A stretch of DNA of 64,000 nt from Nocardioides xinjiangensis (GTDB lineage Bacteria > Actinomycetota > Actinomycetes > Propionibacteriales > Nocardioidaceae): positions 186,001 to 250,000 of the forward strand of contig NZ_JAFMSY010000003.1 in assembly GCF_017916455.1 (NCBI RefSeq). The letters are read 5' to 3'. The translations under genes and the position numbers were made by a program. Position 1 is the stretch's first letter. The number at the start of each line of letters is the position of its first letter. The notes under the pieces were generated by a model. That model made no database searches and was not told the origin of the DNA. It saw only the letters and a list, made by a program, of their open reading frames with translations. This document shows positions 24,346-34,946 of this stretch, one piece after another.

Positions 24346-25686
24346 TCAGACGCCCCGGAACCGGTTGATGGCCGTCTCGTGCTGCGCGCGCATCTCGTGG
24401 TCGAGGACGCCCAGCCCCTCCTCGGGCGCGAGGCACAGGACCCCGACCTTGCCCTGGTGGGCGTTCAGGTGGACGTCGAGCGAGGCCTGGCCGACCTCGT
24501 CGAGCGGGTAGGTCCTCGACAGCGTCGGGTGGATCGCGCCCTTCGCGACCAGGCGGTTGGCCTCCCACGACTCGCGGTAGTTGGCGAAGTGGCTGGAGAT
24601 GATCCGCTTGAGGTTCATCCACAGGTAGCGGTTGTCGTACTCGTGCATGTAGCCCGAGGTGGAGGCGCAGGTGGTGATGGTGCCGCCCTTGCGGGTGACG
24701 AAGACCGAGGCGCCGAAGGTCTCGCGACCGGGGTGCTCGAAGACGATGTCGATGTCCTCGCCGCCGGTGAGCTCGCGGATGCGGGCGCCGAAGCGCTTCC
24801 ACTCGCGCGGGTCCTGCTCGGTGCCCTCGTCGTTCCAGAACTTGTAGCCCTCCTCGGAGCGGTTGATGATCAGCTCCGCTCCCATGCTGCGGGCGATCCT
24901 CGCCTTCTCCTCGTTGGACACCACGCACACCGGCGTCGCGCCGCCGTTGAGGGCGTACTGGGTCGCGAAACCGCCGAGGCCTCCCGACGCCCCCCAGATC
25001 AGCACGTTGTCGCCCTGCTTCATGTTGCCGCCATTGGTGCTCACGAGCTGGCGGTACGCCGTGCAGTTCACCAGGCCCGGGGAGGCGGCCTCCTCCCAGG
25101 TGAGGTGCTCGGGCTTGGGCATGAGCTGGTTGGCCTTGACCATCGCCACGTCGGCAAGACCGCCGAAGTTGGTCTCGAAGCCCCAGATCCGCTGCTCGGT
25201 GTCGAGCATCGTGTCGTTGTGGCCGTCGGGGCCCTCGAGCTCCACCGACAGGCAGTGGGCCACGACGCGGTCGCCCGGCTTCCAGCGGGTCACGCCCGGG
25301 CCGGCCTTGAGCACGACGCCGGAGAGGTCGGAGCCGACCACGTGGTAGGGCAGGTCGTGGCGCTTGGTGAGCTCGCTGCTGCGGCCGTAGCGCTCCAGGA
25401 AGCCGAAGGTGGACACGGGCTCGAAGATCGAGGTCCACACCGTGTTGTAGTTGATCGCGCTGGCCATGACGGCCACGAAGGCCTCGCCGGGACCGAGCTC
25501 GGGCAGCGGCACCTCGTCGACGTGGATCGACCGGCGCGGGTCCTTCTCCTTCGACGGCAGCCCCTCGAACATGTCCACCTCGTCCTTCTTCACGAAGGCG
25601 GCGCGGTAGGACTCGGGGAGCTCGAGGGCGGCGAAGTCCTCGGACGTGGCCTCGCCGGACTGGATGGCTTCGAGGATGTTCTGCAC
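24346..25686 (-). CDS. ccr: Crotonyl-CoA carboxylase/reductase
   Basis: 446-residue NADPH-dependent enzyme of the medium-chain dehydrogenase family that reductively carboxylates crotonyl-CoA to (2S)-ethylmalonyl-CoA, the key step of the ethylmalonyl-CoA pathway. Typical features are INYNTVWTSIFEPVSTF, GFETNFGGLADVA (CO2-pocket Phe/Glu region), WGASGGLGGFATQ (nucleotide loop) and the long C-terminal half with GETFGASVF-type sequence. The GTG start at 25686 has an AGGAGA site. It is encoded near the epimerase on the same strand, and thiolase and MeaB run divergently beyond it, making this the pathway's core locus here. It may also supply ethylmalonyl-CoA for polyketides. Confidence 0.96.
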   Translation of the reverse strand: MQNILEAIQSGEATSEDFAALELPESYRAAFVKKDEVDMFEGLPSKEKDPRRSIHVDEVPLPELGPGEAFVAVMASAINYNTVWTSIFEPVSTFGFLERYGRSSELTKRHDLPYHVVGSDLSGVVLKAGPGVTRWKPGDRVVAHCLSVELEGPDGHNDTMLDTEQRIWGFETNFGGLADVAMVKANQLMPKPEHLTWEEAASPGLVNCTAYRQLVSTNGGNMKQGDNVLIWGASGGLGGFATQYALNGGATPVCVVSNEEKARIARSMGAELIINRSEEGYKFWNDEGTEQDPREWKRFGARIRELTGGEDIDIVFEHPGRETFGASVFVTRKGGTITTCASTSGYMHEYDNRYLWMNLKRIISSHFANYRESWEANRLVAKGAIHPTLSRTYPLDEVGQASLDVHLNAHQGKVGVLCLAPEEGLGVLDHEMRAQHETAINRFRGV

Positions 25687-25774
25687 GGGCGTCTCCTGGT
25701 GGGCGTCGGTGGCACGATTCGGGTCAAGGTACCGGCGAGTAACCTCGGGCGGTCGAAGGTGTGACGTACGTCGC

Positions 25775-26257
25775 TCAGGCGTGCGTCGCGCCCGTGGCGG
25801 GCTCGACGAGCTCGACGAGCACGCCGCCCGCGTCCTTGGGGTGGACGAAGTTCACGCGGCTGTCCGACGTGCCCCGCCTCGGTGCGTCGTACAGCAGGCG
25901 CAGCCCGCGCCCACGCAGGACGTCCGCCACGTGCTCGACGTCCGCCACGCGGAAGGCCAGCTGCTGGATGCCGGGACCGTTGCGGTCGAGGAACTTCGCG
26001 ATCGTGGACTCCGCCGTCAGCGGCGCCAACAGCTGGATGCAGGAGCCGGAGTTCCCGACGCCGACCATCGCCTCGCGCACCCCCTGCTCCTCGTTGACCT
26101 CCTCGTGGAGGATCTCCATGCCGTAGACGTCGCGGTAGAACGCCATGGCCTCGTCCAGGTCGGGCACCGCGATCCCGACGTGGTCGATGGCGGTGAACAG
26201 GTGGCGGACGTCGCCGAGCGGGTCGCCGGGCGGTGCGGGTGTGGTCATGGCCGACAT
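25775..26257 (-). CDS. mce: Methylmalonyl/ethylmalonyl-CoA epimerase
   Basis: 160-residue VOC-fold epimerase converting the 2S and 2R forms of methylmalonyl- or ethylmalonyl-CoA, so that the mutases receive the right isomer. Motifs are AIDHVGIAVPDLDEAMAFYRDVYGM (first metal His), CIQLLAPL (Gln ligand), and RVNFVHPKDAGGVLVELVEP (Glu ligand). The position usually occupied by a third His (GIHH) reads GIQQ here, which I also recall for actinobacterial homologues. Either ATG 26257 or ATG 26248 may start it. It lies 88 bp upstream of ccr on the same strand and corresponds to the position of Rv1322A in mycobacteria. Confidence 0.93.
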   Translation of the reverse strand: MSAMTTPAPPGDPLGDVRHLFTAIDHVGIAVPDLDEAMAFYRDVYGMEILHEEVNEEQGVREAMVGVGNSGSCIQLLAPLTAESTIAKFLDRNGPGIQQLAFRVADVEHVADVLRGRGLRLLYDAPRRGTSDSRVNFVHPKDAGGVLVELVEPATGATHA

Positions 26258-26399
26258 CGTGCACTCGGGCGGTGCGCCGCGCGAGCGGGTGTGACGTGCG
26301 CCTCATCGCGGCCCGGGTGCGCACCCTGCCGCCCGGGGCGGCGCATGGGTATCGTCGACGGACGAAGCACCCGACACCCGCACGCCTGGAGGAGAGCTC

Positions 26400-27587
26400 A
26401 TGACCGGTTCCGTCATCGTCGCGGGGGCGCGCACCCCGATCGGACGCCTGCTCGGCGGGCTGAAGGACTTCTCGGCCGCCGACCTCGGCGGGATCGCCAT
26501 CAAGGGCGCGCTCGACAAGGCGGGCGTGAGCGGCGAGCAGGTCGACTACGTCATCATGGGCCAGGTCATCCAGGCCGGTGCGGGACAGAACCCCGCCCGG
26601 ATGGCCGCCGTGAAGGGCGGCATCCCGATGTCGGTGCCGTCGATCACCATCAACAAGGTCTGCCTCTCCGGCCTCAACGCCATCGCGCTGGCCGACCAGC
26701 TGGTCCGCGCGGGGGAGTGCGACATCGTCGTCGCGGGCGGCATGGAGTCGATGACCCAGGCCCCGCACTTCCTGCCGAAGTCGCGCGAGGGCGTGAAGTT
26801 CGGCGACGTGAAGCTCGTCGACTCCATGGCCTACGACGCGCTCTTCGACCAGTTCACCTCGCAGGCGATGGGCCTGCTCACCGAGGAGTGCAACGCCGCG
26901 GGCGCGAACCTCACCCGCGAGGAGCAGGACACCTTCGCGGCCTACTCCCACCAGAAGGCCGCCGTCGCCTGGAAGAACGGCGTCTTCGCCGACGAGGTGG
27001 TGCCGGTGGAGGTGCCGCAGCGCAAGGGCGACCCGATAGTCGTCGCGGAGGACGAGGGCGTGCGGGGTGACACCACCGTCGAGTCCCTGGCCCGGCTGCG
27101 CCCCGCCTTCAGCAAGGACGGCACGGTCACCGCCGGCTCGGCCTCCCAGATCTCCGACGGGGCGGCCGCCGTCGTGGTGATGAGCAAGGCCAAGGCCGAG
27201 GAGCTCGGTCTGACCTGGCTCGCCGAGATCGGCGCCCACGGCCAGGTCGCCGGACCCGACTCCACGCTGCAGCTCCAGCCCGCCGCGGCGACGGCCAAGG
27301 CGTGCGAGAAGGAGGGCATCTCGCCCGCTGACCTGGACCTGGTGGAGTTCAACGAGGCCTTCGCCGCGGTCGGCATCTCCTCGGCGCGCGAGCTCGGCAT
27401 CGAGGACGCCAAGGTGAACGTCAACGGCGGTGCCATCGCGCTCGGCCATCCCGTCGGCATGTCGGGCACCCGGGTGGTGCTCACGCTCGCCCTCGAGCTC
27501 AAGCGCCGCGGCGGCGGCGTCGGGGCGGCTGCTCTGTGCGGTGGCGGCGGCCAGGGCGACGCCCTGATCGTCCGCGTCCCCGCGTGA
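26400..27587 (+). CDS. Acetyl-CoA C-acetyltransferase (thiolase)
   Basis: 395-residue thiolase condensing two acetyl-CoA to acetoacetyl-CoA, or the reverse in degradation. The nucleophilic Cys lies in NKVCLSG (near residue 87). The catalytic His lies in [14 protein letters not shown] and the second Cys in [10 protein letters not shown] near the end. The ATG at 26400 follows GGAGGAGAG. It is divergent from the epimerase gene and followed 19 bp later by meaB on the same strand, so an operon is likely. It supplies the first step of the route through hydroxybutyryl-CoA and crotonyl-CoA to Ccr. Equivalent to fadA4 in the mycobacterial gene order. Confidence 0.94.
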   Translation: MTGSVIVAGARTPIGRLLGGLKDFSAADLGGIAIKGALDKAGVSGEQVDYVIMGQVIQAGAGQNPARMAAVKGGIPMSVPSITINKVCLSGLNAIALADQLVRAGECDIVVAGGMESMTQAPHFLPKSREGVKFGDVKLVDSMAYDALFDQFTSQAMGLLTEECNAAGANLTREEQDTFAAYSHQKAAVAWKNGVFADEVVPVEVPQRKGDPIVVAEDEGVRGDTTVESLARLRPAFSKDGTVTAGSASQISDGAAAVVVMSKAKAEELGLTWLAEIGAHGQVAGPDSTLQLQPAAATAKACEKEGISPADLDLVEFNEAFAAVGISSARELGIEDAKVNVNGGAIALGHPVGMSGTRVVLTLALELKRRGGGVGAAALCGGGGQGDALIVRVPA

Positions 27588-27606
27588 CGACGCGCGCGGG
27601 ACGCGC

Positions 27607-28563
27607 GTGACGAGGCGGGGCGCCGCAGGGGTCCCCGCGCTCGTCGGGCGAGCGCGCGAGGGTGATCCGGCGGCCGTGGCCCGCCTCATCACCCTCGTGG
27701 AGGACGCCTCGCCGCTGCTGCGCGAGGTCATGTCCGCGCTCGGCCCGAATGCCGGGCGGGCGCACGTGCTGGGCGTCACCGGCGCGCCGGGCGTGGGCAA
27801 GTCGACCACCACCAACGCCCTGGTGACCGCCATGCGGCGCGCCGGGCGGCGCGTCGGCGTGCTGGCCGTGGACCCGTCCTCGCCCTTCTCCGGCGGTGCG
27901 CTCCTCGGCGACCGCGTGCGGATGGGCGACCACGCCCTCGACCGCGACGTCTTCATCCGCTCCATGGGTGCCCGCGGGCACCTCGGCGGCCTCGCCCGGT
28001 CGACCCCGCAGGCGGTTCGCGTGCTGGACGCAGCCGGGTGCGACGTCGTCGTCGTGGAGACCGTCGGGGTCGGCCAGAGCGAGGTCGAGGTGGCCGGGCT
28101 CGCCGACACGACCCTCGTGCTGCTGGCGCCCGGGATGGGCGACGGCATCCAGGCCGCGAAGGCGGGCATCCTCGAGGTGGGCGACGTCTACGCGGTCAAC
28201 AAGGCCGACCGGGAGGGCGCCGACCGCACCCGTCGCGAGCTGCGCACCATGCTCTCGATGGCCGACCGGCCGGAAGGCGCGTGGCGGCCGCCGGTGCTGC
28301 AGACCGTCGCGAGCACGGGGCAGGGGATTGACGAGCTGCTCGCCGAGATCGAGCGGCACGCCGCGTGGCTCGCCGAGTCGGGCGGGCTGGCGCGGCGGCG
28401 TACGCTCCGGGCGCGCCGCGAGGTGGAGGCGATCGCCCTCGCGACCCTGCGCGAGCGGTGGGGCACCGACGGCGGCGCCGCGCTCGACACCCTGGCCGAC
28501 CGGGTGGCGAACGGCGACGTCGACCCGTACGCCGCCGCCGACGAGCTACTCCGCCGCAGCTGA
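27607..28563 (+). CDS. meaB: MeaB/ArgK-type GTPase, B12 mutase chaperone
   Basis: 318-residue G3E-family GTPase that guards loading of adenosylcobalamin into acyl-CoA mutases and ejects damaged cofactor. The Walker A motif GVTGAPGVGKSTTT lies near residues 55-68, then AVDPSSPFSGGALLGDR, the ETVGVGQSE switch region, and VYAVNKADREGAD (NKxD guanine specificity). A C-terminal helical dimerisation arm completes it. GTG 27607 follows the thiolase stop by 19 bp. The nearest mutase in the window is MeaA at 7812, about 18 kb away. Its 3' end overlaps the convergent LC7 gene by 18 bp. Confidence 0.95.
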   Translation: MTRRGAAGVPALVGRAREGDPAAVARLITLVEDASPLLREVMSALGPNAGRAHVLGVTGAPGVGKSTTTNALVTAMRRAGRRVGVLAVDPSSPFSGGALLGDRVRMGDHALDRDVFIRSMGARGHLGGLARSTPQAVRVLDAAGCDVVVVETVGVGQSEVEVAGLADTTLVLLAPGMGDGIQAAKAGILEVGDVYAVNKADREGADRTRRELRTMLSMADRPEGAWRPPVLQTVASTGQGIDELLAEIERHAAWLAESGGLARRRTLRARREVEAIALATLRERWGTDGGAALDTLADRVANGDVDPYAAADELLRRS

Positions 28564-29268
28564 CAGGACTTCGCGGAGGTCGTCGACGACCTGGCGCGTC
28601 CGCACGAGCAGCACGCCGAGTCCGACTCCCTCCGCCGTCGCGGACAGCACGAGCGTCTCCTGCCCCGGCACGGGTACCGCGGCGATGACCGTGTGCTGCT
28701 CACCCGAGGAGAGCTGGATGGTCTGCAGACCCTCGCCGCGGCCTCCGAGCTCGCGACCGGCCGCGAACATGCCGCCGGTGAGACGGGCTGCCCTCCGCAC
28801 CTCGGCGTCGGGCAACCCGTCGGCGGCCAGGGGGACCCCCGCAGCCGTGCACAGCAGGACCGAGCTGACCGCGCCGAGGTCGTGCTCGAGCGTGTCCACC
28901 ACGTGCGTCCAGGCTCGTTCGACCGCTCGCCGAAGGGGCCGGTCCTGTCCGCGGGTGGAGTCCACGGGCCCGGTCTGCCCCTCGGCTTCCCGTTCGGGTC
29001 CACGGGCACGGACCTGGGCGCGCCGGTGGTCCGAGGCCCGTCCCGCCCACGAGCCCCCCGACGCCCCCGGCCCGCGGCTCGACGTCGCGGCGCGAGGACG
29101 CGGCACAGGATCGACCGAAGGTGTCTCGGGGCCGCTGACGCTGGGCGTCCCGGACGCGCCCTCCGGGCCGCCCTCGGGACCGCCTTCGGGACCGTCCTCT
29201 GGACCGTCCACGGGTGCGTCGGAGCGGCGCCGCCGCCAGCGCGACGGGTTCGCGCGTTCCGCGCTCAC
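28546..29268 (-). CDS. Roadblock/LC7-domain protein with disordered N-terminus
   Basis: 240 residues. The first 105 or so are low-complexity, with GPEDGPEGGPEGG repeats followed by an Arg-rich stretch. From about residue 108 a roadblock/LC7 fold is recognisable (HVVDTLEHDLGAVSSVLLCTAAGVPLAADG, then LGVLLVRTRQVVDDLREVL). Bacterial LC7 proteins such as MglB regulate small Ras-like GTPases or form sensory scaffolds. No cognate MglA-type GTPase is visible nearby. It is followed upstream, 52 bp away on the same strand, by a second LC7-like gene, so the two may heterodimerise. It converges on meaB with an 18-bp overlap. Confidence 0.75.
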   Translation of the reverse strand: MSAERANPSRWRRRRSDAPVDGPEDGPEGGPEGGPEGASGTPSVSGPETPSVDPVPRPRAATSSRGPGASGGSWAGRASDHRRAQVRARGPEREAEGQTGPVDSTRGQDRPLRRAVERAWTHVVDTLEHDLGAVSSVLLCTAAGVPLAADGLPDAEVRRAARLTGGMFAAGRELGGRGEGLQTIQLSSGEQHTVIAAVPVPGQETLVLSATAEGVGLGVLLVRTRQVVDDLREVLSAAAE

Positions 29269-29320
29269 CGATGCCTCGTCTCTGTCGTGGGGTGCTCGCT
29301 CACGGACGCCGTCGGGCGGC

Positions 29321-29677
29321 TCAGCCCAGGCCGACGGCCGCCCGGTTCACGGCGCTGCGCAGGAGGGCGAGGTTCGTCGACTGTCGGTCGGCCGCGACGT
29401 AGATGAAGGCCTCGGTGCCGACGAGCTTGATCAGGTGCAGCTGGGTCTGCAGCGTCAGCAGCATGTCCTCGAGACCGGAGAGGTTGAGGATGCGCATCGT
29501 GTTGAGCTTCGCCTTGACCAGCTCGCTGTTGTAGGCGCTCGCGGTGTCGAGGTCGAAGTCCCGAGTGGCCTTCGTGGCCAGCGGCATCCCGCTCTCGAGG
29601 TCGACGATCGAGGCACCGATGAAGCCGTTCACGCCGGCCGCGATGTCTTCGAGAATGGCGTCGTACTTGTCCGACAT
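29321..29677 (-). CDS. Small roadblock/LC7-like protein
   Basis: 118 residues, nearly all one domain (YDAILEDIAAGVNGFIGASIVDLESGMPLATKA, then LHLIKLVGTEAFIYVAADRQSTNLALLRSAV). The alternating strand and helix pattern and the hydrophobic heptad helices match the roadblock/LC7 superfamily of small dimeric GTPase regulators. The ATG at 29677 has a strong GGAGGA site. It is the promoter-proximal gene of a pair with the longer LC7 protein downstream; the 179-bp region upstream carries a palindrome. Function in this organism is unknown; gliding or polarity roles known from myxobacteria should not be assumed. Confidence 0.75.
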   Translation of the reverse strand: MSDKYDAILEDIAAGVNGFIGASIVDLESGMPLATKATRDFDLDTASAYNSELVKAKLNTMRILNLSGLEDMLLTLQTQLHLIKLVGTEAFIYVAADRQSTNLALLRSAVNRAAVGLG

Positions 29678-29800
29678 GTGTTGCTTCCTCCAGGGGTTTT
29701 GGGCTGACCTCGACCGGCTGCCCGGCCGTGTCCCGCGTTGTGGTGTCAGGGTGGCGGGACTGGGGGAACGGTAGCCGTGACGTTCGGCGGCGGGAGTCGT

Positions 29801-29810
29801 TTTCGCGAAA
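29801..29810. promoter_or_regulatory. Palindrome TTTCGCGAAA upstream of the LC7 pair
   Basis: A perfect 10-bp palindrome in a relatively AT-rich patch, about 125 bp upstream of the LC7 start and inside the gap behind the gtrA stop. It may be an operator; no bound protein is known. Confidence 0.35.
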
Positions 29811-29856
29811 CCCGACCAAGGTTTGTCTAGGCACGGCCCGTCAGCACGGCCAGGCC

Positions 29857-30444
29857 TCAGGCCGCGTCCTCCGCGGGCATCACCCGGTCCTCGTGCAACG
29901 GGTCGGCGAGGTCAGCGTGTCCTGTCCGCACGGCAGCGAAGGTCCACAGCTTATTCAGCACGAAGGACAGGGGCGTGACCAGCACGATGACCGCCAGCTG
30001 CGCCCAGTAGAGCCGGGTGCGCAGGCCGGTCGAGTCGTCCAGTACGTCGGTCGGCAACGCCACCGGCGAGTGCGGGTGCAGCAGGAGCGTGAGCAGCGCC
30101 AGTCCGACGGCGTGGCCGCCGAGGCCGACGACCAGGAAGGGCCAGTACTCCCGCCACCACCCGGCCGCGCGGCTGCTGCGGAACGTCCAGGAGCGGTTGA
30201 GCTGGAAGTTGGTGAGGTTGGCGACGAGGAAGGCGACGGTCGAGTAGACGTGGTACCACCGCAGGTTGAAGTCGGTGCCGCCGAGGGCCACGACCGCCTC
30301 GTCGAAGTGCGGCCCGAGCCGGCGGAGCACCACGAGGGTGGCCAGGTTGACCAGCACGCCCGAGGCGCCGACGACGCCGAACCGGACGAGGAGACCGACG
30401 TTGCGCCGGTGGCGCGCCACCAGCGCGGCACCCCGAGATCCCAT
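29857..30444 (-). CDS. GtrA-family membrane protein
   Basis: 195 residues with four hydrophobic segments of the GtrA/DPMS type. Features are LLVRFGVVGASGVLVNLATL, the conserved NFQLNRSWTFR and, in the fourth segment, NKLWTF. GtrA proteins are thought to flip or deliver polyprenyl-linked sugars for cell-wall polysaccharide modification. No glycosyltransferase is adjacent, so its pathway is open. The ATG at 30444 has a TAGCCT box 7 nt upstream. It is divergent from the CnoX-like gene with 58 bp between the starts. Confidence 0.88.
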   Translation of the reverse strand: MGSRGAALVARHRRNVGLLVRFGVVGASGVLVNLATLVVLRRLGPHFDEAVVALGGTDFNLRWYHVYSTVAFLVANLTNFQLNRSWTFRSSRAAGWWREYWPFLVVGLGGHAVGLALLTLLLHPHSPVALPTDVLDDSTGLRTRLYWAQLAVIVLVTPLSFVLNKLWTFAAVRTGHADLADPLHEDRVMPAEDAA

Positions 30445-30451
30445 GGTGGCG

Positions 30452-30457
30452 AGGCTA
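30452..30457 (-). promoter_or_regulatory. -10 box TAGCCT for gtrA-like gene
   Basis: TAGCCT ends 7 nt before ATG 30444, in the 58-bp divergent region shared with the gene at 30503. Confidence 0.5.
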
Positions 30458-30490
30458 CCGACCCGTCGCCTCCCGGCTGGCTCCTCTCCC

Positions 30491-30496
30491 TAGGAT
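30491..30496 (+). promoter_or_regulatory. -10 box TAGGAT for the CnoX-like gene
   Basis: TAGGAT ends 6 nt before ATG 30503; leaderless arrangement. Confidence 0.5.
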
Positions 30497-30502
30497 TGGG
30501 CC

Positions 30503-31420
30503 ATGACGCAGCAGCCCTTCAGCCGTCCAGGTGCCATCGACCTCTCCGGTCTCGGCAAGCCCGCTCCCCAGCCCGCTCCGGCGGGCGGACCCGCGAGCGC
30601 GGGCTCGGGCGGTGGGTCCTACAGCGTCGTCGTGGACCAGCAGAACTTCCAGGGACTGCTCGAGCAGTCGATGACCGCACCGGTGCTGCTGGCGTTCTAC
30701 TCGCGCAGCCGGATGCCGGAGAGCGGCCAGCTGGCCGACGACCTCGCGACCGTGGTCGGCGAGCACGAGGGCCGCTTCCTGCTCGGGCTGGTCGACATCG
30801 ACGCCGTCCCCCAGATCGCGCAGGCGATGCAGATCCCGTCGATCCCGCTGGTGGTGGCCGTCGTCGACGGACGCCCGATGCCGTTGCTGCAGGACGTGCT
30901 GCCGATCGAGGAGCTGCGGACCGCGCTCACCCAGGTCGGTCAGCAGCTGACCGCGCAGGGGATCACCGGCCGGCACCAGCCGCGGTCCAGCTCGTCGCCC
31001 GACGAGGACGGTGAGGAGGCGGTCGACCCGCGCTACGCGCCCGCCCAGGACGCCCTCGTGGCCGGTGACATCGACCGGGCCGTCGCGGAGTACCAGAAGC
31101 TGGTGGACGCCAATCCCGCCGACGTCGAGGCCGCCGGCGGCCTCGCGATGGCGAAGGTCATGCAGCGCACGCAGGGCGTCGACCTGAACCAGGCGCGAGC
31201 GGCCGCCGCGGAGAACCCCGACGACGTGGACGCGCAGACGCTGGTCGCCGACCTCGACATGCTGGGCGGACACGTCGAGGACGCGTTCACGCGGCTGGTG
31301 AACCTCGTGGCCCGGACGGCCGATCCCGACCGGTCGAGGGCACGCGACCACCTGCTCGGGCTGTTCGCCGCGGTCGGCAACGACGACCCGCGGGTGCTGG
31401 CGGGGCGCCGCAACCTCGCC

Positions 31421-31435
<15 letters not shown>
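30503..31435 (+). CDS. CnoX/YbbN-like thioredoxin-fold TPR co-chaperone
   Basis: 310 residues. An N-terminal Gly/Pro-rich leader of about 35 residues is followed by a thioredoxin-fold domain (about 45-150). There the usual CxxC site is replaced by YSRSRMPES, so it cannot do disulfide exchange. A C-terminal half of tetratricopeptide-type helices follows (AQDALVAGDIDRAVAEYQKLV onward). This matches the YbbN/CnoX holdase family, which hands clients to GroEL or DnaK. By recollection the mycobacterial neighbour Rv1324 holds the same place. Its end overlaps the convergent ppdK gene by 15 bp. Confidence 0.88.
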
Positions 31436-34099
<2,664 letters not shown>

Positions 34100-34113
34100 G
34101 AGGGCATCCTGCC

Positions 34114-34866
34114 TCAGCGACCGGACTCCGTATACGCCTCCGTGCCGCCGACCGCGGCTCGCACCCGGCGGGCGGTGAAGTCGGCCGCCAGCTCGTCGAC
34201 CTCCTCCAGGGTGCAGAAGCGCACGTCGCGGATCTCGCGCTCCTGCATGACCACCCCGGCGAGGACCGAGGTGGGGTGGGTGCCACCGTCGAAGACCAGG
34301 CAGACGGCGTCGTCCCAGCCGCCCCACGGAGGGAGCCAGTCGGTGAGGACCAGGCCGCGGGGCTCGATCTGCAGGCCGAGCTCCTCCTCGACCTCGCGCT
34401 GGACCGCCACCCGCGGCGACTCCCCGACCTCGACCACGCCGCCGGGCAGGTCCCAGTCGCGCTTGTAGGTGAGCCGGCACAGCAGGACGCGTCCCTCGGT
34501 GTCGCGCAGGAGCATCTGGGCGATCGCCCGCTTGCGGGGCAGGAACGAGTTGAGGAGCGCCCGGAAGCCCCCGGGCTCCTGGACCGGCGCGTCGGTGACC
34601 AGGCGGGCGTAGACGACGTGGTCGGACTGCCCGCCGTCGTCGTCCACGCTCCGGCGTACGCCCTCGCGGTGCAGCCCCGCCCACGTCGCGGCCCTCTGGC
34701 CGGCCGCGTCGTCGATCGCGACGAGCGCCTCGACCCGGCTGTGCTCGGTCAGGGCCGCCGCGACCTCGTGGCGCAGGGCGTCGGTGGTCGGCGCTCCCTC
34801 CCAATGGATCCTGGCCACGCCGTCGGCGACGGTCGTCACGCTGATCGAGTCCCGGGGGTCTGCCAC
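34114..34866 (-). CDS. Nudix hydrolase with N-terminal extension
   Basis: 250 residues. A Nudix domain in the C-terminal half has the complete box G-x5-E-x7-R-E-x2-E-E-x-G (GGVVEVGESPRVAVQREVEEELGL region, near residues 143-166), so it should hydrolyse a nucleoside-diphosphate-linked compound with Mg2+. The N-terminal 110 residues look like a partial acetyltransferase-type fold (HSRVEALVAIDDAAGQ, HVVYARLV), of unknown function. The GTG at 34866 lies 6 nt from a TAGGGT box. It is the first gene of the operon with ppdK. A role in nucleotide-sugar or PPi-linked metabolism is only inference. Confidence 0.86.
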   Translation of the reverse strand: MADPRDSISVTTVADGVARIHWEGAPTTDALRHEVAAALTEHSRVEALVAIDDAAGQRAATWAGLHREGVRRSVDDDGGQSDHVVYARLVTDAPVQEPGGFRALLNSFLPRKRAIAQMLLRDTEGRVLLCRLTYKRDWDLPGGVVEVGESPRVAVQREVEEELGLQIEPRGLVLTDWLPPWGGWDDAVCLVFDGGTHPTSVLAGVVMQEREIRDVRFCTLEEVDELAADFTARRVRAAVGGTEAYTESGR

Positions 34867-34872
34867 CCGGCC

Positions 34873-34878
34873 ACCCTA
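34873..34878 (-). promoter_or_regulatory. -10 box TAGGGT for the Nudix-ppdK operon
   Basis: TAGGGT ends 6 nt before GTG 34866, a leaderless arrangement heading the two-gene operon. Confidence 0.55.
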
Positions 34879-34946
34879 GCGAGCCCTGCCCGGAGGGAGC
34901 CGCGGACGTTCGAGGTGCCGCCGGGGAGGGTCCGCCCGACGTCGCG

